A DNA stretch of 64,000 bases, taken from positions 1 through 64,000 of the forward strand of contig DAIOEK010000004.1 of NCBI GenBank assembly GCA_036746315.1, given 5' to 3'. Shown here in pieces: positions 16,968-26,079 of the stretch. Origin of the DNA: DAIOEK01 sp036746315 (GTDB taxonomy: Bacteria > Chloroflexota > Anaerolineae > Anaerolineales > Anaerolineaceae). The translations under genes and the position numbers were made by a program. Each line of letters opens with the position of its first letter. Positions within the stretch are counted from its first letter, which is position 1. Under the pieces are notes generated by a model that was given only the letters and a program-made list of their open reading frames with translations, had not been told where the DNA came from and ran no database searches.

Positions 16968-18911
16968 TCAATCCACCTGATATGGCACATCCGTAATAAC
17001 AACTCCAGGCTTAAACAACAGCGCGGCTCGCAGAATGAATGCCGTTTGTGTGTGGAGCGAATTGCTCCACCAATGCTTGGGCACAAACTGGGGCACCACG
17101 ACCGTCAAAGTTTCATTCGGTTGCATGCTTTCCCTTACATCTTCAATATACTGCAGCAAAGGTTCCACCATCAAGCGGTAAGGGGAATCCAACACCACCA
17201 AACGGATGCCGTCTCCCCAGATCTGCCATTTCTCCTCCACCTTTTTAGCTTCCACCGGATCGATGGATACATGTACCGCGGTAATATCTTCAGACAAAGT
17301 TTTGGCATAGCGCAAAGCCGCCAGAGTACCGCGATGCACACCGCTGATCGGCAGCAATACCCGGTGGCGTACAATGCGCGGAGGTGCGCCATAATTATCC
17401 AGAGATAATTTGCCGGCAATGCTTTTATAATGTTTGTGGATGCCATAGAAACCAAAGATCAGAATGGGAAGCAAAATGACAACCACATAAGCGCCATCGG
17501 TGAACTTCGTAATCGTAAAAACCCACATGACTACGAATGTGGTAACCGCACCCAATCCGTTGATGATCATCTTGATCATCCACTTGCTGTCATAAACGAT
17601 GGCAGAGCCGCGTTCCTTGATTTCTTCGCCTTTGCTGAGTCTTCCCGACTTCCACCATCGTCTCGCCATCCCAGCCTGAGAGAGTGAAAAAGACAGGAAC
17701 ACGCCAATGGCATACAACGGGATCAACCTGGTTACACTCGCCTTGAACAGGGCGATCAGGATGACCGCAACGATGGCAAGCAAGAAAATTCCGCGCGAGT
17801 AAACCAAGCGGCTGCCGCGGAAAGTCAGCTGCCTGGGCAGAAATCCGTCTTCGGCAATCAGCGCTCCCAATCGAGGGAATCCGGCAAAAGCCGTGTTGGC
17901 AGCCATGATCAGAATGACGGTGGTTGCCGTAATGGTTGCCAGATAAAAGAAACCGCGCGAGGTCCAGATCGTTCGCGCCAATTGCGAGATGATCGTTTCT
18001 TCTTCCGAAGGTACGGTCGCCGTGTGTACCGCCAGGAAAGTGATTCCCACCAACAGGCTGCCCAGAATGGTCGACATTGCCATCAATGTTTTGCCGGCAT
18101 TAATACTGCGCGGTTCCTTGAAAGCCGTCACCCCGTTGGAGATCGCCTCCACACCGGTCAATGTTGTAGATCCGCTGGAAAATGCCTTCAGAATCAAAAA
18201 GAACGTGACAGGCTGCAATTCATGCAGTAGATCCATTGGCGGTGGATCAGTTACGATGCCCAATGAGCCGGTAAAGTATCGGAACAGCCCCACCCCAACG
18301 GTTAGATACATCATGGTTACGAAGAAATAACTTGGGATGGCAAAGAAAGTTCCAGATTCTCTGACGCCGCGCAGATTGATAATCGTAATGAACACCACAC
18401 ATATACCGGCCAGCCACACACGATATTGATACATTTCCGGGAATGCGGAGACGATCTGTGCAACACCGGAGGATACCGACACCGCCACGGTGAGAATGTA
18501 ATCGGTCAACAAAGCGGCGCCAGCCACCTGGGCGGGGAACTCGCCCAGATTATCGCGCGATACGATATAAGCACCACCCCCGTTGGGGTATGCGTGGATT
18601 GTCTGTTCATAAGACAGGGTAACAATTGCCAGTAAAACAATGATCGCCAGCGATAATGGGAACGAGAATTGAAACGCTGCCGCACCTGCCGCGGCAAGGA
18701 TAACCATCATTTCCTGCGTTGCATAAGCGGTGGAGGATAGCGCGTCTGAGGCGAATACCGCCAAGCCGATCAGTTTTCCGATTGTTTGGTGCGAAGCATC
18801 TGCTGTTTGTAACGGACGACCAATAAGGAACGTGCGCCAGCTTTTGGGTGGCTGATAATCCGGATTTTGTTTAATCACACCGGACTTCTCTTCTTGTTGT
18901 AAATGCGACAT
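16968..18911 (-). CDS. KimA-like potassium transporter (APC superfamily)
   Basis: 647 residues from ATG 18909-18911, supported by AAGGA upstream. It has about twelve membrane helices and a cytoplasmic C-terminal domain of about 150 residues resembling a universal-stress fold (AVHVSIDPVEAKKVEEKW). It closely tracks Bacillus KimA (YdaO): FLIGRPL, SDALSSTAYATQE, YPNGGGAYIVSRDNLGE, LTDYILTVAVSVSSG and LIPLYAIGVFLSFSLSQ. KimA is a high-affinity proton-coupled K+ importer inhibited by c-di-AMP. The two TrkA-type genes downstream support a potassium role over an amino-acid permease role. Confidence 0.85.
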   Translation of the reverse strand: MSHLQQEEKSGVIKQNPDYQPPKSWRTFLIGRPLQTADASHQTIGKLIGLAVFASDALSSTAYATQEMMVILAAAGAAAFQFSFPLSLAIIVLLAIVTLSYEQTIHAYPNGGGAYIVSRDNLGEFPAQVAGAALLTDYILTVAVSVSSGVAQIVSAFPEMYQYRVWLAGICVVFITIINLRGVRESGTFFAIPSYFFVTMMYLTVGVGLFRYFTGSLGIVTDPPPMDLLHELQPVTFFLILKAFSSGSTTLTGVEAISNGVTAFKEPRSINAGKTLMAMSTILGSLLVGITFLAVHTATVPSEEETIISQLARTIWTSRGFFYLATITATTVILIMAANTAFAGFPRLGALIAEDGFLPRQLTFRGSRLVYSRGIFLLAIVAVILIALFKASVTRLIPLYAIGVFLSFSLSQAGMARRWWKSGRLSKGEEIKERGSAIVYDSKWMIKMIINGLGAVTTFVVMWVFTITKFTDGAYVVVILLPILIFGFYGIHKHYKSIAGKLSLDNYGAPPRIVRHRVLLPISGVHRGTLAALRYAKTLSEDITAVHVSIDPVEAKKVEEKWQIWGDGIRLVVLDSPYRLMVEPLLQYIEDVRESMQPNETLTVVVPQFVPKHWWSNSLHTQTAFILRAALLFKPGVVITDVPYQVD

Positions 18912-18945
18912 TTCCAATCCTTCTACAATATAGACAAGGCGAGTA

Positions 18946-18974
18946 ATTATATGTCAGATATTTTTCTTATACAA
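18946..18974 (-). promoter_or_regulatory. Promoter of the kimA-trkA-trkA operon
   Basis: On the minus strand TTGTAT (18969-18974), 17-bp spacer, TATAAT (18946-18951). The leader is only about 30 nt, too short for a c-di-AMP riboswitch. Confidence 0.7.
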
Positions 18975-19078
18975 GATATTCTAGCCTGATTTTTGACGAA
19001 ATAACATTCTTCGCCATAAAAACGCGATTAATACAATGGTTTATAATTAGATAAAGTGTAGCGATTAAGGAGAATACC

Positions 19079-19270
19079 TTGTTCAATTCATTCGGACTTC
19101 CTGAATTACTGGTCATATTGGTTGTTGTTTTGCTGATCTTTGGCGTCGGCCGCATCAGCAAGGTAGCCGGTGAGCTTGGTAATGCCATCCGCCAATTTCG
19201 CGACGGTTTGCAGGGCAAATCGGACGATAAAGAGAATCCTGAAGACCCAGATACCAAGAATAAAGCATAA
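19079..19270 (+). CDS. tatA: Sec-independent translocase subunit TatA
   Basis: 63 residues starting at TTG 19079, chosen because AAGGAGAA lies at the right distance upstream. One N-terminal membrane helix (LPELLVILVVVLLIFGVGRI) is followed by an amphipathic helix with the usual Gly hinge (KVAGELGNAIRQFRDGL) and a charged tail. This is the pore-forming type subunit for export of folded proteins. It opens the tatA-tatB-tatC operon. A TATAAT at 19042-19047 may be its -10 box. Confidence 0.9.
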   Translation: MFNSFGLPELLVILVVVLLIFGVGRISKVAGELGNAIRQFRDGLQGKSDDKENPEDPDTKNKA

Positions 19271-19289
19271 CGCATTCAACTAGAAAATC

Positions 19290-19664
19290 ATGGAACTTTT
19301 CGGCATCGGACCGCTGGAATTTATATTAATTCTGGTGTTGGCGTTAATTTTGTTGGGACCCAAAGGCCTGGTAAATGGCGCATACAAGACCGGCGAGTTT
19401 ATCAAGCGTCTTGTGCATTCAGAGGGTTGGCGGAATGTTGTTCAATCCACAAAGGAAATCCGCCAGGCACAGGACAAGATCATGCAGGAGACAGGCTTGC
19501 AGGAAAGCCTGGATGAACTGCGCCAGGTAAGGAATCCCATCCATTTTCCGGCTGATTTGCCGGAACGCCCTCTGATGGCTGAAAAGCCACAAAGCACCCC
19601 GATCTCAGACACTCCATCCGAACAACCTGAAGAAAGCAAGGATGAGCAAGATGGCGCAGGATAG
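19290..19664 (+). CDS. tatB: Sec-independent translocase subunit TatB (TatA/B family)
   Basis: 124 residues. An N-terminal helix with Glu near position 9 (GIGPLEFILILVLALILLGP) precedes a longer amphipathic helix and a Pro/Ser-rich acidic tail. The length, tail and position before tatC point to TatB, the substrate-receptor partner of TatC. The 3' end overlaps tatC by 23 bp, indicating translational coupling. Confidence 0.88.
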   Translation: MELFGIGPLEFILILVLALILLGPKGLVNGAYKTGEFIKRLVHSEGWRNVVQSTKEIRQAQDKIMQETGLQESLDELRQVRNPIHFPADLPERPLMAEKPQSTPISDTPSEQPEESKDEQDGAG

Positions 19665-20346
19665 AGAAATGAGTGTGTTCGACCATATCGAAGAGCTGCG
19701 CAGCCGGCTGTTGAAGGCATTGATCGCACTGGCTGTGGCAACCTTCATCAGCATGCTGATCACCGAGAAGAGCATAGACTTCTTAGCCGCGCCGATTGGC
19801 GGCATCAGCCAGTTACAGTCGATCGAAGTGACGGAGAACGTTGCCGTTTTTATGCGCGTGTCGTTGATCCAGGGGGTCATACTCGCCATGCCGGTCATTC
19901 TGTACCAGTTGCTCATGTTCATTGTTCCCGGGTTGCTACCCGGTGAAAAGAAGTGGGTTTACCGGGGAGTACCGGCAGCCTCTTTTTTCTTTTTCGCCGG
20001 GGTCGCATTTGCCTATTTTGTCATGCTTTCCCCCGCGGTAAACTTTTTGATACAGTTCATGGGCGTTAACACAACTCCCCGCCTGTCAAATTACATCGGA
20101 TTTGTCACGAACATGCTGTTTTGGATCGGCATCAGCTTCGAGACGCCGCTGGTTGTGTTCATCCTGGCAAAATTAAGAATCGTTACCGCAAAAATGCTGC
20201 TCAAAGGCTGGCGCTTTGCCATTGTAGGAATTGCCATTTTATCCGCAGCCATTACCCCCACTGTCGATCCGGTAAACATGGCATTATTGATGGTGCCGTT
20301 GATTGCAATCTATTTTCTGAGTGTTATTCTCGCCTCGCTGGCGTAA
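19642..20346 (+). CDS. tatC: Sec-independent translocase subunit TatC
   Basis: 234 residues with six membrane helices. The family signatures HIEELRSRLLKAL near the N-terminus and the periplasmic/helix region with SFFFFAGVAFAYF and FGxSFETP-like (IGISFETPLVVF) are present. TatC recognises twin-arginine signal peptides. A second in-frame ATG at 19651 is an alternative start. The 3' end overlaps the convergent mtaB gene by 23 bp. Confidence 0.93.
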   Translation: MSKMAQDREMSVFDHIEELRSRLLKALIALAVATFISMLITEKSIDFLAAPIGGISQLQSIEVTENVAVFMRVSLIQGVILAMPVILYQLLMFIVPGLLPGEKKWVYRGVPAASFFFFAGVAFAYFVMLSPAVNFLIQFMGVNTTPRLSNYIGFVTNMLFWIGISFETPLVVFILAKLRIVTAKMLLKGWRFAIVGIAILSAAITPTVDPVNMALLMVPLIAIYFLSVILASLA

Positions 20347-21610
20347 CAATCGTTCCCCAACAACAGCGGACGTCCGCTTTTTCAACCGAAACGACACTGT
20401 ACTGATTGTGCAACGCCTGCGGGTTGAGCGCATCCACTCTGACGTAATTCGGGGTGAGCCCACTGAGCAGATAACCGCCCGCCACCTTCCGGGCAGACTC
20501 CCATAGCACCTGCACATTTTTTCCGACAAAGCGGGCATGGTAACGTTCCGCCTGCCCGTTGAATACTTCGCGGAGTATTTTGCTGCGTGCTTTCTTGATA
20601 CTGCCATGTACCTGTCCGTGCATGCGCGCAGCCGCTGTTTTTTCACGCACGGAGTAACTGAACACATGCCCCCCGGCAAATGGTATCCTTTGAATGAATG
20701 CCAGCGACTCCATGAATTCAGCCTCGGTTTCACCGGGAAAGCCAACGATCACATCGGTGGTGATGGCTGCATCCGGCAACCTGGTCAGAATCGCTTCCAC
20801 CAGCGATACGTAATCCCCGGTATGGATCTTTCGTGCCATTCTGCGCAACACCGCATCCGAACCTGATTGCAGCGGCAGGTGAAAATGCGGGCAGAGGCGG
20901 GGGTCTTCCCACAGGTCAAAGAATTCAGGAGTCATATCCCAGGGTTCCAATGAGGAAACCCGGATGCGAACATTCTCCGGCACTTCTTTCAGGATGGCGG
21001 AGATTAAATCCGCCAGGGAAGATTTCGGCGTCAATTCCATGCCATAAGATGCGAGATGCACACCGGTCAACACCACTTCCCTGGCTCCACCGGCAAGGGC
21101 GCCCTGGATGTCATTGAGCACCTGGCGGGAATCCATACTGCGAGAAACGCCCCTTGCCAAGCGGGTGACGCAAAATGTGCAGAAATTATCACAGCCATCC
21201 TGCACCTTGATGAAAGCCCTGGTGCGCTGGCGGCTGCCCGGAATTGCCTGCCGTTCGTAATATTCCAGGTCGGGCAGCTCGCCCAAAAGATCCTGAACAA
21301 GCGTATCCTTTTGGTCGTTGGGTACCAGCCGGGTAATTTGCGGAATAACCTGTTGGACAGATTGATCCAGGGAGACGAGACAGCCGGTGGCAATAATTTG
21401 AATTTCAGGGTTCTGATGTACAGCCTGGCGAAGTTTTTGCCGGGAATCAGATGAGGCGGCAGCCGTGACTGCACAGGTATTCAAAACATATATATCCGCA
21501 TCTTCCACATGGGCAACCATTTCATGCCCTGCCCGGTGGAATTGAGCCGCATATTTTTCGATTTCGCTCTGATTTAATTTACATCCAACTGAATCAAGAT
21601 AAACACGCAT
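20324..21610 (-). CDS. mtaB: tRNA t6A37 methylthiotransferase MtaB
   Basis: 428 residues from ATG 21608-21610; a GTG two codons earlier is possible. The enzyme adds a methylthio group to t6A37 of tRNA (ms2t6A). The N-terminal UPF0004 domain carries three Fe-S cysteines (about 10, 46, 77), the radical-SAM domain has CDNFCTFC (140-147), and a TRAM-like C-terminal domain follows. GCKLNQSE is diagnostic for MtaB over MiaB and RimO. It lies just after the lipoprotein gene, likely in the same transcript. Confidence 0.93.
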   Translation of the reverse strand: MRVYLDSVGCKLNQSEIEKYAAQFHRAGHEMVAHVEDADIYVLNTCAVTAAASSDSRQKLRQAVHQNPEIQIIATGCLVSLDQSVQQVIPQITRLVPNDQKDTLVQDLLGELPDLEYYERQAIPGSRQRTRAFIKVQDGCDNFCTFCVTRLARGVSRSMDSRQVLNDIQGALAGGAREVVLTGVHLASYGMELTPKSSLADLISAILKEVPENVRIRVSSLEPWDMTPEFFDLWEDPRLCPHFHLPLQSGSDAVLRRMARKIHTGDYVSLVEAILTRLPDAAITTDVIVGFPGETEAEFMESLAFIQRIPFAGGHVFSYSVREKTAAARMHGQVHGSIKKARSKILREVFNGQAERYHARFVGKNVQVLWESARKVAGGYLLSGLTPNYVRVDALNPQALHNQYSVVSVEKADVRCCWGTIVTPARRE

Positions 21611-21617
21611 AACCACA

Positions 21618-22289
21618 TTATTCAGATCTGGGTTTCAAGATAATAAAATTGTCAAAGCCAATATCGGTACCCAAATTATCCAACGTACCGGCAATAATCC
21701 CGACTTCACCTTTTTGGAAGGAAGAATCGGTGACACTGATAAGCTTCTCCCAGTTCAGATACAGAGTAAGTTCATCACCCACACAGTCGGCGCGAATGTG
21801 GTTGGTTTTGTTCTCTCCCTGCACCAGCCCGGTCGTCCCCATTTCACCGGGGCCCAGGATTTGCTGGAAGCCATCCTCCACTTTCACAATCCCGTAGTAA
21901 CCATCCGACGACACCAGAAAGGCATAATAATTACGTTCGTCCTGCATCCGGCAGACCAGACCGAACAAGTTGTTATCCGGTCCTGAAAGCTTTACCGTGC
22001 TGACATTTGCCACCGAATCTTCCATGGAAATGCCCGGCGTGGACCAGAAGAATACCTCGGGGGAATTGATCAAAATGCGCATGGTGTCGCCATCATAGTT
22101 GACGATACCTTGATCAGACACGGTCACCGTCCAGCCATTATCCCGATTGGAAAAATCATCCATGAATACCGGCACATCCACATCTTCACCGGCAAAAAGC
22201 CCGGAAACGACGGATTCGATCACACTGCATCCCGAGAGAAGCAGTGAGATCAGCAAGCTAATGGAAATGAAGACGAGGCGTTTTTGCAT
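21618..22289 (-). CDS. Predicted lipoprotein with a concanavalin-like (DUF1080-type) domain
   Basis: 223 residues from ATG 22287-22289, which has TGGAGATCAA upstream; an in-frame upstream start at 22343 would overlap the TPR gene. The signal peptide ends in lipobox LLSGC. The rest (FMDDFSNRDNGWTV, YAFLVSSDGYYGIVKV, IGFDNFIIL) is the beta-sandwich pattern common in exported Chloroflexota proteins of the LamG/DUF1080 group. The function is unknown; a carbohydrate or surface-binding role is only suggested by the fold. Confidence 0.7.
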   Translation of the reverse strand: MQKRLVFISISLLISLLLSGCSVIESVVSGLFAGEDVDVPVFMDDFSNRDNGWTVTVSDQGIVNYDGDTMRILINSPEVFFWSTPGISMEDSVANVSTVKLSGPDNNLFGLVCRMQDERNYYAFLVSSDGYYGIVKVEDGFQQILGPGEMGTTGLVQGENKTNHIRADCVGDELTLYLNWEKLISVTDSSFQKGEVGIIAGTLDNLGTDIGFDNFIILKPRSE

Positions 22290-22318
22290 TTGATCTCCAG
22301 ATAAACCCATTATATCTG

Positions 22319-23710
22319 TTAATTGCCCCTGCCGGCGAGCCACTGTTGCGCAGCCAGCCGGGTACTTTCATCCGTTGTTTGCACAGCAGCCTTCCTCACT
22401 AGCGCCATTCCTTCATCTACAGAGCCGGACTCAACCAGCCAGATGCCCAAATGTAAATGATTGATATAGCTGGTTGGATATTTTCCCATGGCGGTGCGCC
22501 AGTATCGCTCCGCAGTCAGGGGGTCCTCCAGAGAAAGGTACACCTTTGCTGCAAGATCATAATCATCTGGTAAAGGTGATTCTTGCTGCATGATCTTGCG
22601 CAATGCGGGCAGTCCATAATCCCGTAAAAACAATGGATTTTGCAGGGTAAACTCCACAATATCGCGCAGTATTTCGTCCGGTTCATCGGTCAATTCAGCT
22701 GCTGCCAACCAATCCGCCAGCCCCTGTGGATACTGCCCCAGGGTAAGTTCCGCCCGGCTTAACAGCAGCAGCGTTTGGGCATCATCCGGCAGAATCCGCC
22801 TGGCTTTCTGCAGATAGATGAGGGCGATCTCCGGTTTATTGGATTGCAGATTCACATATCCGGCAGTCTGGTTAACCAGAAAGCCGTCCGGATCCAAAGT
22901 TAATGCCTGTTGTATCTCCTGCCCGCCATCCAAACCATGATGAGCCAGAAAACCCGCCAACCATGCCCAGGCAGCACCGGATTGAGGCGCGAGATCCACC
23001 GCATGTTGATAGGCAGCCCGGGCAAGATCAAGCTCCTCCCGGTCGTCAAAATACTCACCGATCCTGATCCAGATGGCACTCATGGCAACCGGGTCACTTT
23101 CTGTAATTAATTCTTCGGTAAGCAATTGCAGCGGTAATAATTCATCCAGAGCAAATTGGCGGATGGTCTGGATTGCCTCACCGGGAGAAGTGAACAAACC
23201 CAGTCCGGCAATCAGTAATGGGTTTTGTGAATATGTTTGGGCAAGGACCTGGGCATCGGACCATTTTTGTTGGGATATGAATAACTTGAGCAGCTTCGCA
23301 TGGGCAGCTTCGCTTTCGGAACTCTCAGCCGGAATGCGCTGGTAAGCAACGATCGCCTGCGCGATATTCCCATCTTTTTCATACAACGCAGCCAGCGAAA
23401 GCCAGCCTTCTGCAGAGAGCTTATCACTTTGCGCCAACTCTTGGAGCCACGCACGCCCTTCGTCCACCAATCCAATTTGCAGGGCAGATTCCGCCAGCCG
23501 CATTTTTACATCGGAGCGATAGGGCAGCAGGCGGTAAACCTGGGCGTACTGCTGGTAGGCTGTTTGATAAGATTGATTCTCAAACGCGCGGTTTGCCTGA
23601 TCGAGCACCTGTGAAGCCCAACCGGGCATGGGGGAAACTCCCGAAGAGAACGCCAGAATGAAAGCCGCCAGCAGAAAAGGGATGAGAGGAAAATGCGTTT
23701 TACCGCGCAT
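22319..23710 (-). CDS. Exported TPR-repeat protein
   Basis: 463 residues. An N-terminal hydrophobic segment (about 8-24) acts as a signal peptide or anchor, without a lipobox. The rest is a string of tetratricopeptide-like helical pairs (for example YQTAYQQYAQVYRLLPY, DLARAAYQHAVDLAPQSGAAW, IALIYLQKARRILPDDAQTLLLLSRAEL). TPR proteins scaffold protein complexes; the partner is unknown. It starts the TPR-lipoprotein-mtaB run. Its ATG sits 6 nt after a TATAAT, so it may be translated leaderless. Confidence 0.8.
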   Translation of the reverse strand: MRGKTHFPLIPFLLAAFILAFSSGVSPMPGWASQVLDQANRAFENQSYQTAYQQYAQVYRLLPYRSDVKMRLAESALQIGLVDEGRAWLQELAQSDKLSAEGWLSLAALYEKDGNIAQAIVAYQRIPAESSESEAAHAKLLKLFISQQKWSDAQVLAQTYSQNPLLIAGLGLFTSPGEAIQTIRQFALDELLPLQLLTEELITESDPVAMSAIWIRIGEYFDDREELDLARAAYQHAVDLAPQSGAAWAWLAGFLAHHGLDGGQEIQQALTLDPDGFLVNQTAGYVNLQSNKPEIALIYLQKARRILPDDAQTLLLLSRAELTLGQYPQGLADWLAAAELTDEPDEILRDIVEFTLQNPLFLRDYGLPALRKIMQQESPLPDDYDLAAKVYLSLEDPLTAERYWRTAMGKYPTSYINHLHLGIWLVESGSVDEGMALVRKAAVQTTDESTRLAAQQWLAGRGN

Positions 23711-23716
23711 GGATAA

Positions 23717-23722
23717 ATTATA
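23717..23722 (-). promoter_or_regulatory. -10 box 6 nt before the TPR start codon (likely leaderless)
   Basis: Minus-strand TATAAT, six bases, then the ATG at 23708-23710. There is no ribosome-binding site in between. Confidence 0.5.
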
Positions 23723-23793
23723 GACCCGGATTATTCAAGATGAAAAATCATCCCCATTTGAAATTGTAATGAATTTGTAACTATATTCATCTC

Positions 23794-23821
23794 TTGACAC
23801 ATAGGCTTCAACCGTGATAAT
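23794..23821 (+). promoter_or_regulatory. Promoter of the cold-shock gene
   Basis: TTGACA (23794-23799), 16-bp spacer, GATAAT (23816-23821). It leaves a leader of about 55 nt. Confidence 0.75.
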
Positions 23822-23881
23822 CTTGCACCCGATGTTGCAATCGGCACATCGGTAAAAACATTTTAGATGGAGAAAGTAAGT

Positions 23882-24094
23882 ATGTCAGAACGTTTTGTTG
23901 GTACCGTAAAGTGGTTCAACGCAACCAAAGGTTATGGCTTCATCGGTCGCGATGATGGAGAAGATGTTTTCGTTCACTTCTCTTCGATCAGCATGGATGG
24001 ATACAAACGCCTGCGGGAAGCTCAGAAAGTTGAATTCTCGATTGAAGATGGACCAAAAGGTCTGCAGGCGGCAAATGTAATTCCTGTAGAATAA
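23882..24094 (+). CDS. csp: Cold-shock domain protein (CspA family)
   Basis: 70 residues from ATG 23882, with GGAGAAAG upstream. The single OB-fold domain shows RNP1 KGYGFIG and RNP2 DVFVHFS. It binds single-stranded RNA or DNA and acts as an RNA chaperone. It is monocistronic with its own promoter and terminator. An in-frame upstream ATG at 23867 would add five residues and overlap the ribosome-binding site, so it is less likely. Confidence 0.95.
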   Translation: MSERFVGTVKWFNATKGYGFIGRDDGEDVFVHFSSISMDGYKRLREAQKVEFSIEDGPKGLQAANVIPVE

Positions 24095-24122
24095 TTCTTC
24101 GAAATTTGCCTTTCAAAAGATG

Positions 24123-24155
24123 GAACCACCTCGAGTGAGGTGGTTCTTTATTTTC
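24123..24155 (+). terminator. Intrinsic terminator after the cold-shock gene
   Basis: Perfect 10-bp stem GAACCACCTC/GAGGTGGTTC with a 4-nt loop, followed by TTTATTTTC. Confidence 0.9.
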
Positions 24156-24769
24156 TACTTGTACAAACCAAGCCAGTTATATACCAGCGAGATATATTCA
24201 TACAAAGTCGCCCGGCGTGAATCCTCATCACGCCACCAAGTGGCTGGCTTATACCAGTAATCAGCTGCGTCCACCGGATTCACGGTTAATTTGACCCCTG
24301 AACCTGCAAACACATCACTGAAAATAATCTTGGTCCGCCTGGAATGGAATGAATCCGTCACCACAATCAGGCTCTTCCAATCCCGTTCTTCCATCAGCAC
24401 TTTAACCGCTTCCGCTTCCTCACGGGTGGTGGCAGATTCCCCACCGGTGATATAGATATAGACCTTGCGTATCCCGCGCTGGGATGCCTGGTCCATCATG
24501 ACCTTGCTCATGGGAGTCCCGGTTTGGGGATCCATCTGACTGGTGTTGGTGAGTATCAGGCGTTTTGCGTAGTTCTCATCCATCAATTTAACGGCATGGT
24601 CCAGTCGTTCCATTCCGCCGCCACTCAGCACAACCACTGCAGATGAATTACGAAGCGGATCCCGTACAACCAGAAAATACCCGGCCCCCACCAAACAAAT
24701 GGGGATCAAAATCAACCCTACCAGAAGTCCCAAAATCATGGCTGCCGGCAGAATATGTCGTTTTTTCAT
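24155..24769 (-). CDS. DUF218 (YdcF/SanA-like) membrane-anchored protein
   Basis: 204 residues with one N-terminal membrane helix (about 10-33) and a DUF218 domain: AVVVLSGGG, KRLILTNTS, GGESATTREEAEAVKVLM and IVVTDSFHSRRTKIIF. Family members (SanA, YdcF, ElyC) are linked to envelope integrity and sometimes bind S-adenosylmethionine. It overlaps the PatB-type gene by 4 bp and is co-transcribed with it. Confidence 0.85.
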   Translation of the reverse strand: MKKRHILPAAMILGLLVGLILIPICLVGAGYFLVVRDPLRNSSAVVVLSGGGMERLDHAVKLMDENYAKRLILTNTSQMDPQTGTPMSKVMMDQASQRGIRKVYIYITGGESATTREEAEAVKVLMEERDWKSLIVVTDSFHSRRTKIIFSDVFAGSGVKLTVNPVDAADYWYKPATWWRDEDSRRATLYEYISLVYNWLGLYK

Positions 24770-25935
24770 GGAATATATCCGTTTTCCCTCAAACCTGTTT
24801 CCATTTTTGAAAGCGCCTGTATCAGTATTGTTTGCGGACAGGCAAAATTTAAGCGCACAAAACCTTTTCCGGGTTCTCCGAAATCAGCGCCATCGTTCAA
24901 CGCCACCCTGCACTTCTCCAAGAAAAATTGCTGTGGATTTTCCAAACCAAGGCTGCGGCAATCCAGCCAGGCAAGGTATGTTCCCTCCACCGGATGGATA
25001 CGTATACCCGGCAATTTCTCCTTCACAAACGCAAGTAAAACGGAGTGGTTATCCTCCAGAGTGCGGAGTGCTTCTTCCAGCCACGGTTTGCCATATTGAT
25101 AAGCCGCTTCCGCTGCGGTAAAACCCAGAATGTTCACATGCGGCACGATACCCCACGAAGCACGCTGAAGTTCCTGGCGCAGTTGCTGATTGGGAACAAT
25201 GGCAACTGAGCAGCCCAATCCGGCAATGTTGAAGGTTTTGCTGGGCGCCATCAAGGTGATGGTGCAATCTGCAACCTCAGGCGACAGAGACGCCACCGGT
25301 GTGTGCCGGTTACCGTTGAGCAGCAGATCACAATGGATTTCATCCGAGCACAAGAGCGCATCGTATTCCAGACACAACGCAGCCAATTGCTGCAATTCGT
25401 CACGGGTGAAGACCCTGCCAACCGGATTGTGCGGATTGCACAGAATCATTGTCCGGGCGCCCCGTTCCATCTTCGAACGCAGATCGGCAAAATCCATCAG
25501 GTATTTGCCTGCATCATCTTGAACCAGTGGAGAATAAGCCGGACGCAGATGATTGGCTGCCGGCGCCAGATGCAGGGGCGGGTATACCGGAGTCTGGACA
25601 ATGACTTCTTCACTCTGGCCGGAAAACGCCCTGCAGAACAAATTCAATCCGGTAACCAGTCCGGGCAGCCAGACGATCCAATCCCGCTCGACGCGCCATT
25701 CATATTCGGCTTTCATCCAGTCGATCAACAGGTCTGGCAAGGCTGGTGATGGGTTGCCATAACCAAAGATGCCATGATCCACCCGCCTGTGGAGTGCTTC
25801 CATAATCTCCGGAGGAGAGGCAAAATCCATATCGGCGATCCACAATGGAATGACATCTTCCGCATAGACATCCCATTTAATGCTGCCGGTATTTCTTCGT
25901 TGAATTACCTGATTAAAATTAATGTTTTTATGCAT
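24766..25935 (-). CDS. patB: MalY/PatB-type PLP aminotransferase or cystathionine beta-lyase
   Basis: 389 residues, a complete fold-type I PLP enzyme. The PLP lysine is Lys233 (APSKTFNIAGLG), and CNPHNPVGRV (166-) and SDEIHCDL (197-) are typical. PatB/MalY enzymes cleave cystathionine or cysteine conjugates to a thiol, pyruvate and ammonia. Aminotransferase activity cannot be excluded. The ATG lies 6 nt after a TATAAT. Confidence 0.88.
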   Translation of the reverse strand: MHKNINFNQVIQRRNTGSIKWDVYAEDVIPLWIADMDFASPPEIMEALHRRVDHGIFGYGNPSPALPDLLIDWMKAEYEWRVERDWIVWLPGLVTGLNLFCRAFSGQSEEVIVQTPVYPPLHLAPAANHLRPAYSPLVQDDAGKYLMDFADLRSKMERGARTMILCNPHNPVGRVFTRDELQQLAALCLEYDALLCSDEIHCDLLLNGNRHTPVASLSPEVADCTITLMAPSKTFNIAGLGCSVAIVPNQQLRQELQRASWGIVPHVNILGFTAAEAAYQYGKPWLEEALRTLEDNHSVLLAFVKEKLPGIRIHPVEGTYLAWLDCRSLGLENPQQFFLEKCRVALNDGADFGEPGKGFVRLNFACPQTILIQALSKMETGLRENGYIP

Positions 25936-25941
25936 AGCCCC

Positions 25942-25947
25942 ATTATA
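25942..25947 (-). promoter_or_regulatory. -10 box 6 nt before the patB start codon (likely leaderless)
   Basis: Minus-strand TATAAT followed by GGGGCT and the ATG at 25933-25935. No clear -35 box is seen. Confidence 0.5.
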
Positions 25948-26079
25948 ATTGGTTCAGACGTATTTCTGGTGGTCATCGAACGTGCCTGGCATTGTGATTG
26001 CACCACATCCGTCGTACAGGTGGTTATGGAAGGGTATCATGCACTATATTTACTTCAAAAAGCTGAATAGTCATCGCCC

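Noticed and set aside
18912..19078. Search for a c-di-AMP riboswitch ahead of the KimA-like gene
   Set aside because: The promoter leaves a leader of only about 30 nt and no ydaO-type motifs are present.
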